Origin: Lewinellaceae bacterium SD302 | Lineage (GTDB): Bacteria; Bacteroidota; Bacteroidia; Chitinophagales; Saprospiraceae | NCBI GenBank assembly: GCA_002591745.1 | Contig: PDLQ01000001.1 | Span: forward strand, 1-64,000 | Length of the DNA: 64,000 nucleotides | Direction of reading: 5' to 3' | Program-made: the position numbers and the translations under genes | Notes under the pieces: generated by a model | What the model saw: only the letters and a program-made list of their open reading frames with translations | Told to the model about the DNA's origin: nothing | Databases searched by the model: none | In this document: positions 53,916 through 63,500 of the stretch, one piece after another | Layout of the letters: each line of letters starts with the position of its first letter | Numbering within the stretch: position 1 is the stretch's first letter

Positions 53916-55482
53916 AATTAATGATTTGTCTAAGGAAAGTTTATTTATGCTGATTACGTGCTTCGCGGTGCTGGGTTGCAGCCGGGAGGTCGACGGTGAT
54001 TTGCCGTTAACCGGTGAGGAACTCAGTGCCGTTTTTTGTGGTAATTGCCACCTGCGGCCAGAGCCAGGCGATTTAACGTGGAGCATTTGGTCGGAGGTTA
54101 TCCTTCCCAGAATGGGAAATCGTCTTGGTATTTATGACAGCATACACAACCGGGCCGCAGCACTGTCGTTAGATCCCTTTGGAGGAAACTCTGAATTTTT
54201 AAAGTCGCGGTATCCTGATTCTCCGGTACTGCCCGAAGAGCAGTGGTTGGCGATCAAGGATTATTACCTGGCCTCATCTCCGAAGTCGTTAGGTGTTGAT
54301 ACCTTGGAAATGAGCGATGAAACCGACCTTTTTCGTCCGAGGTTCCCCGAAGTCTACCTGTCACCTCCAGCGGGTACGCTGCTCAGGTTTTTACCCGAAT
54401 CCCGGCAAATCTTATACGCGGATGCTCATAAACAGCAGCTCATACTTTTTAGTGATGACCTGAAGCCGCAGTCTGCCTTGGCGGTAGGGGAGGGAGCAAC
54501 ATCTTTCGAAGTGGCTGATAACGGGGATGCCTACCTCTCCGTTCTGGGTTCATTTTCCCCGACTGACGGACCATTAGGTAGTGTATGGCGGTTGGCTGAC
54601 CAAGGTGAAACAGAGCTGATTATTAGCGGTTTGCGGCGTCCTGGCAAAGTAGCAGTGTCGGATATAAATCAGGATGGTCTTACGGACTTGACAATAACCG
54701 AATTCGGTAAAGAAACCGGAAGGCTGGCCTGGTGGACCGAGAGCGATCCGGGCAAATGGACACCACACGATCTTTTTCTGGGCCCCGGAGCTACCGAAGC
54801 GATTCCCGTAGACCTCAATCAAGACGGGCAGTTGGAAATACTGGCGCTGCTGGCCCAAGGGAACGAGCGGGTCGTGCGGTACCAGTACGGCCCCGATGGC
54901 TTCAGGGAGGAAACATTGATTCGGTTTCCACCCAGTTACGGTTCCAGTTCATTGGATACGCTGGACTGGAATGGCGACGGACTCCTGGATCTCCTGTACA
55001 CCGCCGGAGATAACGCGGATTACCAACCGATACTTAAGCCTTATCATGGCATCTATTTGTATCTGCAAAGACCAGACGGTGATTTCGAGCAATCGCTATT
55101 CTTGCCTTTGCCGGGAGCTTACGATGCGGAAGTAGCCGATTACGATCAAGACGGGGATCTTGACATTGTGGCCATTTCATTTTTCCCCGACTTTCCCCGG
55201 CAGCCGGAACAGGGGATCGTATATTTTGAATGTATCGCCGAGGGTGAATTCATTGTTCATCGGTTATCCGCAGCCACCTCCGGACGATGGATCAGGCTGG
55301 ACGCTGCTGATTGGGACAATGATGGGGACATAGATATCGGCGCCTCCTCACTGGCATTCGAAACCGTACCGGACAATGGGGAAGTTGCCGGTTGGGTAGA
55401 ACAGGGGCTACCGTTCGTCATTTGGGAAAATCAAACTCAACATCCCGCTGCGAGAACTTACCACCCGTCCGATGGTTTGTAA
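53905..55482 (+). CDS. FG-GAP/VCBS-repeat lipoprotein with a CXXCH motif
   Basis: A 525-residue lipoprotein (GTG start at 53905; lipobox FAVLGC, Cys about 25). A single CGNCH haem-c-type motif near residue 47 is followed by a beta-propeller with at least five FG-GAP/VCBS calcium-binding loops: DINQDGLTDLTI; DLNQDGQLEIL; DWNGDGLLDLL; DYDQDGDLDIV; DWDNDGDIDIG. It overlaps the cytochrome c peroxidase gene by 11 bp and is presumably translationally coupled. A shared envelope redox role is likely (inference). A 54645-54654 dispersed-motif core encodes GKVAV just before the first FG-GAP loop. Confidence 0.82.
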   Translation: MSTKINDLSKESLFMLITCFAVLGCSREVDGDLPLTGEELSAVFCGNCHLRPEPGDLTWSIWSEVILPRMGNRLGIYDSIHNRAAALSLDPFGGNSEFLKSRYPDSPVLPEEQWLAIKDYYLASSPKSLGVDTLEMSDETDLFRPRFPEVYLSPPAGTLLRFLPESRQILYADAHKQQLILFSDDLKPQSALAVGEGATSFEVADNGDAYLSVLGSFSPTDGPLGSVWRLADQGETELIISGLRRPGKVAVSDINQDGLTDLTITEFGKETGRLAWWTESDPGKWTPHDLFLGPGATEAIPVDLNQDGQLEILALLAQGNERVVRYQYGPDGFREETLIRFPPSYGSSSLDTLDWNGDGLLDLLYTAGDNADYQPILKPYHGIYLYLQRPDGDFEQSLFLPLPGAYDAEVADYDQDGDLDIVAISFFPDFPRQPEQGIVYFECIAEGEFIVHRLSAATSGRWIRLDAADWDNDGDIDIGASSLAFETVPDNGEVAGWVEQGLPFVIWENQTQHPAARTYHPSDGL

Positions 55483-55528
55483 TGAAGACAGCGCGATCGA
55501 CTTCCATACCGTTCGCGCTGTCTTCATT
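55481..55528 (+). terminator. Hairpin terminator after the FG-GAP gene
   Basis: A perfect 16-bp stem (55481-55496 with 55513-55528, AATGAAGACAGCGCGA) begins at the stop codon and has a 16-nt loop. It lacks a long T-run, so it may act as a processing or partial terminator signal. Confidence 0.65.
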
Positions 55529-55544
55529 AGAAACCCTTTAGTTT

Positions 55545-56864
55545 ATGCCCGCTACGAAGATCAATTTACCAGAATCCGAAATGGAACGCATCGTCATTGT
55601 CGGTGGCGGATTCGGTGGCTTACAGCTGGCCCGAAAGCTGGCCAAGAGCAAGTATCAGGTTGTTTTGATCGATAAGGAAAACCATCATCAGTTTCAGCCA
55701 CTTTTCTACCAGGTGGCCATGGCTGGACTGGAACCCAGCAGTATCGTTTTTCCGTTTCGACGTATTTTTCAGAATCGGCCCAATGTTTTCATCCGTAATA
55801 CTCAGGTAGATTCCGTCGATCCGGAGAAAAAGCGAATTTTTACCCCACTGGGTTACGCCAATTACGATCACCTGATTGTGGCCACCGGAGCGAATACCAA
55901 TTATTTCGGTAACGAGGAATTACGCAGACACGCCATTCCGATGAAGTCGGTAGGCGAAGCCCTGCGCTTGCGCAACGTTATTCTGGAGGACTACGAAAGA
56001 TCACTGGTGACCCCCGAATTTGACGAGCGCCAAAGCCTGGTCGATATCGTCATTGTTGGCGGTGGACCCACGGGTGTGGAGTTGGCTGGTTCCCTGGCGG
56101 AAATGAAAAAACATGTTTTACCCAAGGATTACCCGGAACTAAATGTGGAGGCCGAAGTCGATATCTATCTCATCCAGGCTGGCCCATTGCTGCTAAAGGG
56201 CATGAGTGAAAAGTCATCGAACAAGGCCCGGGAATACCTGGAGAAACTCGGGGTTAAAGTGCTGCTTAATACCAGAGTGACAAGCTTCGATGGCGAGACC
56301 GTGAAAATGAAGGACGGCGGACAGATCAAGACCACAAAAGTTATCTGGGCTGCCGGTATCAAAGCTATGCCAATTGCCGGCCTGCCGGAAGACGTTATTA
56401 CTTACGGTAATCGCATCGCGGTAGATCGTTACTGCCGTATTGAAGGTATGCAGGACGTCTATGCGATCGGTGACGTAGCCTATATGGAAGAACCGGATTT
56501 TCCTAAAGGACATCCCCAGGTTGCTCAGACGGCCATTCAGATGGGGGGGCATCTGGCTAAAAATTTTAAACGAATACAGCAAGGCAAAGAAGCTGAAAAA
56601 TTCAGCTATAGCGACAAAGGCAGCATGGCTACCATCGGTCGGGCTCGTGCAGTTGTCGATTTGCCCAACTTTCACTTTAATGGCTTTTTTGCCTGGATTA
56701 CCTGGTTGGTGGTTCACTTGTTCGCGATACTGGGTACCCGCAATAAACTCTTTGTATTCATAAATTGGTTGATCAACTACGTCAACTACAACCAAAGTTT
56801 GCGCTTGATCATTCGCCCGGCACTACCAATTGTCAAGCAGGAAGAGGAGCAACAAAAAGATTAG
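55545..56864 (+). CDS. ndh: Type II NADH:quinone oxidoreductase (NDH-2)
   Basis: A non-proton-pumping FAD enzyme passing electrons from NADH to quinone at the inner-membrane face. 439 residues. The FAD-binding motif is RIVIVGGGFGGLQLARKL (about 15-32) and the NADH-binding motif IVIVGGGPTGVELAGSLAEM (about 168-187). DVYAIGDVAYMEEPD is the second FAD contact; the quinone-site AQTAIQMGGHLAKN helix follows. A C-terminal membrane-associating region comes after ITWLVVHLFAILGTRNKLF. The ATG at 55545 is used; ATG at 55581 would start right at the FAD motif. The DUF427/ergothioneine genes follow on the same strand. Confidence 0.92.
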   Translation: MPATKINLPESEMERIVIVGGGFGGLQLARKLAKSKYQVVLIDKENHHQFQPLFYQVAMAGLEPSSIVFPFRRIFQNRPNVFIRNTQVDSVDPEKKRIFTPLGYANYDHLIVATGANTNYFGNEELRRHAIPMKSVGEALRLRNVILEDYERSLVTPEFDERQSLVDIVIVGGGPTGVELAGSLAEMKKHVLPKDYPELNVEAEVDIYLIQAGPLLLKGMSEKSSNKAREYLEKLGVKVLLNTRVTSFDGETVKMKDGGQIKTTKVIWAAGIKAMPIAGLPEDVITYGNRIAVDRYCRIEGMQDVYAIGDVAYMEEPDFPKGHPQVAQTAIQMGGHLAKNFKRIQQGKEAEKFSYSDKGSMATIGRARAVVDLPNFHFNGFFAWITWLVVHLFAILGTRNKLFVFINWLINYVNYNQSLRLIIRPALPIVKQEEEQQKD

Positions 56865-56936
56865 GCCAAAGTCAACAATTTGGAGGGAAATCCACTTTCT
56901 CAGTTGTATTCAGTTTTAAACTCAGCAAAAAGAATT

Positions 56937-57227
56937 ATGAAACGAGCGATTTGGCGCGGTAAAATATTAGCCGAAAGCGATGATATCGTTAACCTGGAGG
57001 GCAATGCTTATTTCCCCATGTCAAGTATCAAGGACCGATCGGTTTTGTCCAATAGTGATACCCAGACTTACTGCGGCTGGAAAGGCGATTGTAGCTACTA
57101 CAATGTCACCGTCGACGGAGAAACAAATAAAGATGCCGTCTGGTACTATGCCGACCCCAAACCGAGTGCCGAAGAAATTCGCGACCGCGTTGCTTTCTGG
57201 AAAGGAGTAGAAGTAATCGACGTTTAA
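56937..57227 (+). CDS. DUF427 domain protein
   Basis: A 96-residue protein matching DUF427 (beta-tent fold): MKRAIWRGKILAESDDIVNL, YFPMSSIKDRSVLSNSDTQT, CGWKGDCSYYNV, and NKDAVWYYADPKP. Length is typical. The catalytic role of the family is unknown. The stop lies 1 bp before the EgtB start, so it is almost certainly co-transcribed with egtB and egtD. The ATG at 56937 is preferred to one at 56880, which adds a non-conserved leader. Confidence 0.9.
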   Translation: MKRAIWRGKILAESDDIVNLEGNAYFPMSSIKDRSVLSNSDTQTYCGWKGDCSYYNVTVDGETNKDAVWYYADPKPSAEEIRDRVAFWKGVEVIDV

Positions 57228-57228
57228 C

Positions 57229-58518
57229 ATGACCAAATTGCCTGAGCCCGATCTTTCCAAAGCGAAAGAAATATCACGCCATTATGACTTCGTAAGGAAG
57301 CAAACCATTACCCTCTGCGAGCCCTTACAGCCGGAGGATTACGTGGTTCAACCCACCGGAGATGTCAGTCCACCCAAATGGCACCTCGGCCACACGACCT
57401 GGTTCTTTGAAAACTTCGTCCTGGCCAAAGAGCTGCCGGATTACGAATTGTTCGATGAACGTCTTAACTGGTTCTTCAACAGCTACTACGAGAGCCAGGG
57501 GCCCCGTATCCTGCGGACTAGTCGTGGGAACATGACCCGTCCCAGTTTAGACATTGTTCTGGCATACCGCAAACACGTTGATACGGAGATGAAGCGTCTT
57601 TTCGCCCATCACGATGGCCTTTTGCCCAGGGCGCTGGGCGACCTCATCACCCTTGGCCTTCACCACGAACAACAGCACCAGGAGTTATTGCTGACTGACA
57701 TCAAGTACATTCTGGGCACGAATCCGCTACATCCCGCCTTGGTAGAATCCGCTGATATTTTGGCTGACAAAGTAGCAATGCCGGTTGTGAAACAAGGGTG
57801 GTTGGCAATACCGGAAGGACTGTACGAAATAGGCTATCAGGGCAATGACTTTTGTTGGGACAATGAGCTCAGCGTTCACAAACACTACCTGGAAGCGTTT
57901 GAAATCGGTGATCGCCTGGTTACCAACGGTGAATACCTCCGGTTTATGGAAGACGATGGCTACGCCCGCTTCGAACTCTGGCAAATGGAGGGGATCGAAT
58001 GGGCGCGTGGCTTAGATGTTAAGGCGCCGCTATACTGGTACGAAAATGATGGCCAGTGGCAGTATTATACCCTCAACGGAATGCGCCCAATTGATCTAGA
58101 CGTACCAGTCACGCATATTTCCTGGTACGAGGCCGATGCGTACGCCCGCTGGGCCGATGCACGCCTGCCTACCGAACAGGAATGGGAGATCGCTTGCCGC
58201 CAGAATGCTAGAGAAATATCCAAATCAAAGGGCTGGGTCGAAAATACCCGTTATCATCCTCAGGTTAAGGATGTTGACCAGGATCACCAGTTCCTCGGCC
58301 ATGCTTGGGAATGGACCAACTCAGCTTATTTACCTTATCCCCGCTATCCTCGCCCGGAAGGTGCTTTAGGAGAATACAATGGAAAGTTCATGATCAACCA
58401 GATGGTACTCCGCGGAGGATCTTGTGCTACGCCGGAAAGTCATATTCGTCTTACCTACCGTAATTTTTTTCAAACCGACAAACGCTGGCAGTTTACCGGC
58501 ATCCGGCTAGCCCGCTAA
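57229..58518 (+). CDS. egtB: Ergothioneine synthase EgtB (sulfoxide synthase)
   Basis: A non-haem iron enzyme that joins hercynine to cysteine or gamma-glutamylcysteine with O2 to form the sulfoxide precursor of ergothioneine. 429 residues. The N-terminal DinB-like bundle carries the iron-binding histidines in WHLGHTTWFFENF (H52/H55) and HHEQQHQE (H146 and H150). The C-terminal FGE-sulfatase domain runs from about residue 190 to the end (WYEADAYARWADARLPTEQE; GHAWEWTNSAY; MVLRGGSCATP). EgtD follows 9 bp later. Which thiol donor is used cannot be decided by eye. Bases 57761-57780 (ADKVAM) carry a copy of the dispersed motif between the two domains. Confidence 0.94.
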   Translation: MTKLPEPDLSKAKEISRHYDFVRKQTITLCEPLQPEDYVVQPTGDVSPPKWHLGHTTWFFENFVLAKELPDYELFDERLNWFFNSYYESQGPRILRTSRGNMTRPSLDIVLAYRKHVDTEMKRLFAHHDGLLPRALGDLITLGLHHEQQHQELLLTDIKYILGTNPLHPALVESADILADKVAMPVVKQGWLAIPEGLYEIGYQGNDFCWDNELSVHKHYLEAFEIGDRLVTNGEYLRFMEDDGYARFELWQMEGIEWARGLDVKAPLYWYENDGQWQYYTLNGMRPIDLDVPVTHISWYEADAYARWADARLPTEQEWEIACRQNAREISKSKGWVENTRYHPQVKDVDQDHQFLGHAWEWTNSAYLPYPRYPRPEGALGEYNGKFMINQMVLRGGSCATPESHIRLTYRNFFQTDKRWQFTGIRLAR

Positions 58519-58527
58519 TCTCGCATC

Positions 58528-59523
58528 ATGACTATGAAGATCAGCCCATCCGAAATTATTGAAACTCCTCGGGAGAAATTGTCTGCCTTCGGCGAGGAAG
58601 TGCTGGAGGGGCTTTCCGCGCATCCACGAAAGATATCCTCCAAGTGGTTCTATGATGAACGCGGCGACGAACTTTTTCAGCGGATCATGGCTGCACCAGA
58701 ATATTACCTGACGGAGAGTGAACGGTCCATTTTTCAGCAACAGGCGGGAGCATTTCTGGAAGCTACCAACGGGCAACCTTTCGATTTGGTAGAACTCGGT
58801 GCCGGTGACGGAACTAAGACCCAATACCTCATTGAGCATTTCATCGATGAGGGTGTTGATTTTCGTTATTTGCCCATCGATATCAGTGCTCATGCTTTGG
58901 ATCTGATCTCCGATTTGGTTAATCGTCGCTGGCCAGCCCTTGACTTTCACCCGGTGGAAGGCGATTATTTTCAGGCGCTGAACAACTTACCTACGGCTCA
59001 GGGGCCAAAACGACTTAAAGTCGTCTTGTTTCCCGGTGGCAATATCGGCAACTTTACTCCCGCTGCCGCAGCGGCGTTTCTCACCAGATTAAATTTACGC
59101 CTTAGTGACGGCGATTTGCTCATAACTGGTTTTGATCTGAAAAAGAATCCGGTGACCATCCTCGCCGCCTATAATGATGCGGGGGGAGTAACTGCCCAAT
59201 TCAATCTAAATCTTCTGCACCGAATCAATCGGGAGCTGGGCGGTGATTTTGATGTATCTGCCTGGAATCACTGGCCTACCTATAATCCAATTACCGGCGC
59301 GACCCGAAGTTTCATCGTAGCCAATCGCGACCAGGAAGTACGGATTGACGCTCTGAATAAAAGTTTCACATTTAAAGCATGGGAGGGCATCGACCTGGAG
59401 ATCAGTCAAAAATATAGCCTGGGAGAAATTGAAGCACTTGCGGCTTGTTCCGGATTCCGATTTGAACGCCATTTGTCTGACGACAGCGACTATTTCGTTA
59501 ACAGTATTTGGCGGGTGGCCTAA
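58528..59523 (+). CDS. egtD: L-histidine N-alpha-methyltransferase EgtD
   Basis: Trimethylates histidine to hercynine with three SAM. 331 residues, the normal length. The N-terminal substrate region has SSKWFYDERGDELFQRIM and APEYYLTESER. The SAM motif LVELGAGDGTKTQYL is at about 88-102; LFPGGNIGNF and the C-terminal SLGEIEALAACSGF, YFVNSIWRVA match the family. With EgtB it makes a short two-enzyme ergothioneine pathway; no EgtA, C or E is seen here. Ergothioneine is an antioxidant thiol of the cytoplasm. Confidence 0.95.
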   Translation: MTMKISPSEIIETPREKLSAFGEEVLEGLSAHPRKISSKWFYDERGDELFQRIMAAPEYYLTESERSIFQQQAGAFLEATNGQPFDLVELGAGDGTKTQYLIEHFIDEGVDFRYLPIDISAHALDLISDLVNRRWPALDFHPVEGDYFQALNNLPTAQGPKRLKVVLFPGGNIGNFTPAAAAAFLTRLNLRLSDGDLLITGFDLKKNPVTILAAYNDAGGVTAQFNLNLLHRINRELGGDFDVSAWNHWPTYNPITGATRSFIVANRDQEVRIDALNKSFTFKAWEGIDLEISQKYSLGEIEALAACSGFRFERHLSDDSDYFVNSIWRVA

Positions 59524-59529
59524 CTGGTT

Positions 59530-60183
59530 TTAACACCCACTGAAAGGGGACATGCCGTTGATCAGAAAGCCAAAATGTTCCATACTGGTCGTCACCTTGT
59601 CTCCGCACTCAATTGTCTTGTTGGGTACCTCGTTCGGGTTGGTCGGTAGTTCGATCCACGAGCGGAGGACGTAATCTTTACGCAAACAATTCAATGGTTC
59701 TTGTCCTGAATTCAGGTAAAAACGAAATTCGCTGATGTTGTCCTGAGTATTAGGTACGGTTGGGTCACTTCCCTCGGGCCCGGCAAAGGTCCAGCTTTCT
59801 TCGGTCAGGTGAATGAAGACCGGCTTTTCATCGATTAGGTAATAGCTTTCAGTGGCCCCGAAATGATCGCCCTGGTAATAATCGTGTTTGATCATGACCA
59901 ATTCGCCCGCTTTACGAAAAAAACTGATCCTGCCACCCGTGGGGTCATCCGGGCAGTCATACTCCATAGAGTCCATTGATAGGTCAGCTTGCTTTAACCA
60001 GCCGTCAATTTCCTGGAAACGCTCTCTGATGATGACAGCGGGGTCTGCTGATACTTTCTCTTTGCTTTCCAGAGACGATGCCGTCGCCTCCGGCGAATCG
60101 ACCTGCCCACCACAGGCAGATAACAGGATCAGAAGTACAAGTAACAGGTTTAATTGAGGATGGTGATTTTCCGGGCGTTGCAT
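59530..60183 (-). CDS. Lipoprotein of unknown function
   Basis: A 217-residue lipoprotein (lipobox LILLSACGG, Cys about 24) with a short acidic linker. A beta-rich domain has the features SYYLIDEKPVFIHLTEESWTF across about residues 110-130 and four later cysteines. I do not recognise a family. Convergent with egtD and only 6 bp from its stop. Confidence 0.6.
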   Translation of the reverse strand: MQRPENHHPQLNLLLVLLILLSACGGQVDSPEATASSLESKEKVSADPAVIIRERFQEIDGWLKQADLSMDSMEYDCPDDPTGGRISFFRKAGELVMIKHDYYQGDHFGATESYYLIDEKPVFIHLTEESWTFAGPEGSDPTVPNTQDNISEFRFYLNSGQEPLNCLRKDYVLRSWIELPTNPNEVPNKTIECGDKVTTSMEHFGFLINGMSPFSGC

Positions 60184-60516
60184 GCGGTTGATTTGGTAAA
60201 AAAATATTAGAAGTAGTCATTTAATACAAATACACCGATACTTGCTAATAGGCCTTAGGCTTTTACGGTTAAAAGGTGTTCTCTCTCGCATCAAATCAGC
60301 ATTGCTACTTTGTTAGCCAAAAAGATAATCTCTAAAAATACTCTTTTATGTTAAGAGCTTGTTTGGGACAAGCTATGAACTGAAAAACAATGATTTATGG
60401 TTCTGACTATACCATCAAATTGTGAGTTTGGCGGGTCAAGCGATCTATCTTTGGTGACGCCAGGTTCATAAATGCTTGATTTTCAGGAAATAGAAATCCA
60501 GACAAGCTCTAAGTGA
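60184..60516. other. 330-bp intergenic region with one dispersed-motif copy
   Basis: AT-rich gap between two minus-strand genes. It carries an exact TGCTACTTTG motif (next entry) and a segment TTTTCAGGAAAT (60481-60492) resembling one near 31980 (TTTTCAGGAAATC, each followed within a few bases by AAATCC or similar). No gene was recognised. Confidence 0.4.
60299..60320 (+). repeat. Intergenic copy of the dispersed TGCTACTTTG motif
   Basis: GCATTGCTACTTTGTTAGCC followed by AAAA, the closest match to the full consensus (core 60303-60312). Confidence 0.75.
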
Positions 60517-60546
60517 AAAGGGCCTCTTCCCGAAGAAAGAGACCCT
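60517..60546 (-). terminator. Intrinsic terminator of the right-edge repeat protein gene
   Basis: On the minus strand GGGTCTCTT (60538-60546) pairs with AAGAGGCCC (60521-60529) with one wobble, followed by TTTTC. It lies 27 bp beyond the stop of the gene at 60573. Confidence 0.75.
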
Positions 60547-60572
60547 CACGCAAATCACTTAAGTGTGATGTT

Positions 60573-63500
60573 TTAAATTTTTACAAACCGTCGGCTGATC
60601 ACTCCGGTATTGCTGCTGATCTGCAGGGAATAAACTCCCCTGGCCAAGAGTGCAGTGGGAATTGAAACTAACTGCTCACCCAGTTCACTGTCAAATGCAC
60701 GAACCCGGCGACCATTTTGGTCTAAAATACTGATCGTGACTTTACCCAGAGATGCTCCGGCTACGAAGATATTCAGTTGCTCATTAACCGGATTAGGGAA
60801 TAAAGTGAGCTTAGTATTGGCGAACGGATCCTGAGCTGAACTGGGAGATTCATTGGGTAAACAGGGCGTTGGCGCCATGGTCCGCCAATCCATCAAACCG
60901 TTTTGGTCGATCAACTGTAATGAATTTTCCGGGTTAGGAGGGTCGAGCGAAACGTTTACTTCCCAACAATTCGCATCGACGGCCATCTCGTAATAGCTTG
61001 AGGCGGCATTGCCCCAGCGGAGGTAGTCGACCATGTTGAAAGCACTGAAGCTGGCAGCGCTGAAAAGAGCAAGTTCGCCGCCGGGAATATCAAGACTGGG
61101 TATTTGCTCGATCACCATTATGTCGCCGGGTGCCAATTGCAGTTCGCCACAACTAAGGTTCAGTTCATTGAGGCGAAATTGCTGTTGGCCGGTAGTGAGG
61201 TAGAGAGAGGCCAGATTGATTGTTTCACTTCCTGTATTAAGGAGTTCGAGCTCACCATTTGCCGTCAATTCACTGATGACGATGTTTCCGGTAAAACCAT
61301 CATCGCAGTCTTCGGTGCGGATGACCGTGATATTATTCGAAACGTCGATACAACCTTCGAGGTTACCTACGTTTTGCCCGGGTATTAGGGGGAGGCTGTC
61401 CTGGAAAGCCATATACCAGATAAAGCAGATACCGGGTCCAACGTTGCCAAAGTCGATGACATTACCGGACTGCACGGCCAGAATATCCAAATTTTCGTCG
61501 GAGATCACGTAATTGAAGGTGGTGCCCGAAACGGAATCCGGTTGAACTTGGATAACCGTAACCGTCGTTGAGTCGCTATCCAGGCAAATTTCAAGTTCTG
61601 TACTGCCGTCGAGGTGAGTGATCATGCCTGCGTTGGCGGGGCAGAAAGGCTCTTCGCAGAACTCCCTTACCGTAACTATGCCATTGGAAAGGTCAAAACA
61701 GCCATTGATGCTGTCGATCGGCCCTCCGACGGTGTCGCCCTGAATTTCTCCTTCGGAAGCCAGGAAGTAGATTACGCAGTTACCTTCCCCGGCATCCCCG
61801 ACGTCGAACATCCCCGTTTCGTTGTCGACGGCCAGAATGTTGCCTTCAGCGTCGGTAATGATAAATTCCAGGTTGTCTCCCATGACCGAGCCGCCGTTAC
61901 TAACGAATGCCTGTACGATGGTGTTGGAATCGGGGTCCAGGCAGACGAGGGTTTCGGTACTACCGTCGGCGAAAGTGATATTGCCGGCATTTGCTTCGCA
62001 ATCAGGGAACTCACAGAGTATCCTGTTCGTGATGATACCGTTACTCAGGTCGAAGCAACCGGTGAGGTCGATTAGTCGGCCACCGACGGTGTCGCCCTGA
62101 ATCTCACCCTCAGCGCTGAGAAAATAAATCACACATTCGTCAATACCCGCGTCAGCCAGGTCAAATACTCCGTCCTGGTTGCCCGCACCGAGGATGAAGC
62201 CGTCCTGGTTGGTAATGATGAATTGAGTATTGTCACCTGCGGGCATACCCGTTTGTATGGCCTGCACCATGCTGTTGGAGTCAGGGTCGAGGCAAACGAT
62301 GATGCTGTCACTACCGTCAGCAAACGTAATCATGCCTCCGTCTGCCAAACAAGGGTTGCAAATTTCGCGGACGGTAACGATCCCATTCGAGAGATCGAAA
62401 CAACCATTGATACCTGCGATCGGTCCCCCGACCGTATCTCCCTGAATTTCGCCTTCGGAAGCCAAAAAGTAAATTACGCAGTTCCCTTCCCCGGCATCGC
62501 CGACATCAAACATCCCCGTTTCATTATCAACGGCGAGGATGGTACCATCCGCGCTGGTAATGATGAATTCGAAATTGTCGCCCATAACCGAGCCGCCGTT
62601 GCTGACGAAAGCTTGTACTATAGTATTGGAGTCTGGATCCAGGCAGACGAAAATTTCGGTGCTACCATCGGCGAAAGTGATATTACCGGCGTTGGCTTCA
62701 CAATCCGGGAACTCACACAGGATTCTAGTGGTGACAATGCCATTACTCAGGTCGAAGCAGCCGGTCAGGTCGATGATTCGACCACCAACGGTATCTCCCT
62801 GAATATCTTCATCGGCACTGAGGAAGTAGATTACGCAGTTGTCGATGCCGGCGTCAGCCAGGTCGAAAACACCGTCCTGATTACCCGCACCCAAAATAAA
62901 ACCATCCTGGCTGGTGATGATGTACTGAGTACTGTCTCCTGCCGGCGCGCCTACTTGCAGGGCCTGGACTACACTATTAGAGTCCGGGTCGAGACAAACT
63001 ATAATGCTGTCACTACCGTCCGCAAAGGTGATCATTCCGGCATCAGCCAGGCAAGGGTTACAAATTTCCCGCACCACGCTCAGGGGGTTGGATAGATCAA
63101 AGCAGCCTTCCAGATCACTGGCGTTGTTGCCAACGGCTGCACCTTCCAACCCGTCTTCAAAAGCAAGATTCCAAATCAGGCAAGTACCTGCTCCGGCTTC
63201 ACTGAGGTTAAAGGGAGGTTCGGTTGGTAGACCAAGAATATTGCCATCCAAATCAGTAATCACGAAAGTAAAGTTGGCCCCGGAAAGAGCGCTCGAATCG
63301 ATTTGTTCTACGAAAATACTGTCAGCACCACCTTCATCGAGACAAACCGAAATACTGTCGCTGCCACCGGGGAAGGCCAGGGTGCCTCCGTCTACTTGAT
63401 TGCGGATAACCTGGATCGGCGAAGAAAGGCTGAAGCATCCCTCCAGATCATCGGCGTCCAGACCAATCTCCAAACCGGTCAGCCCGTCTTCGAAGCTAAT

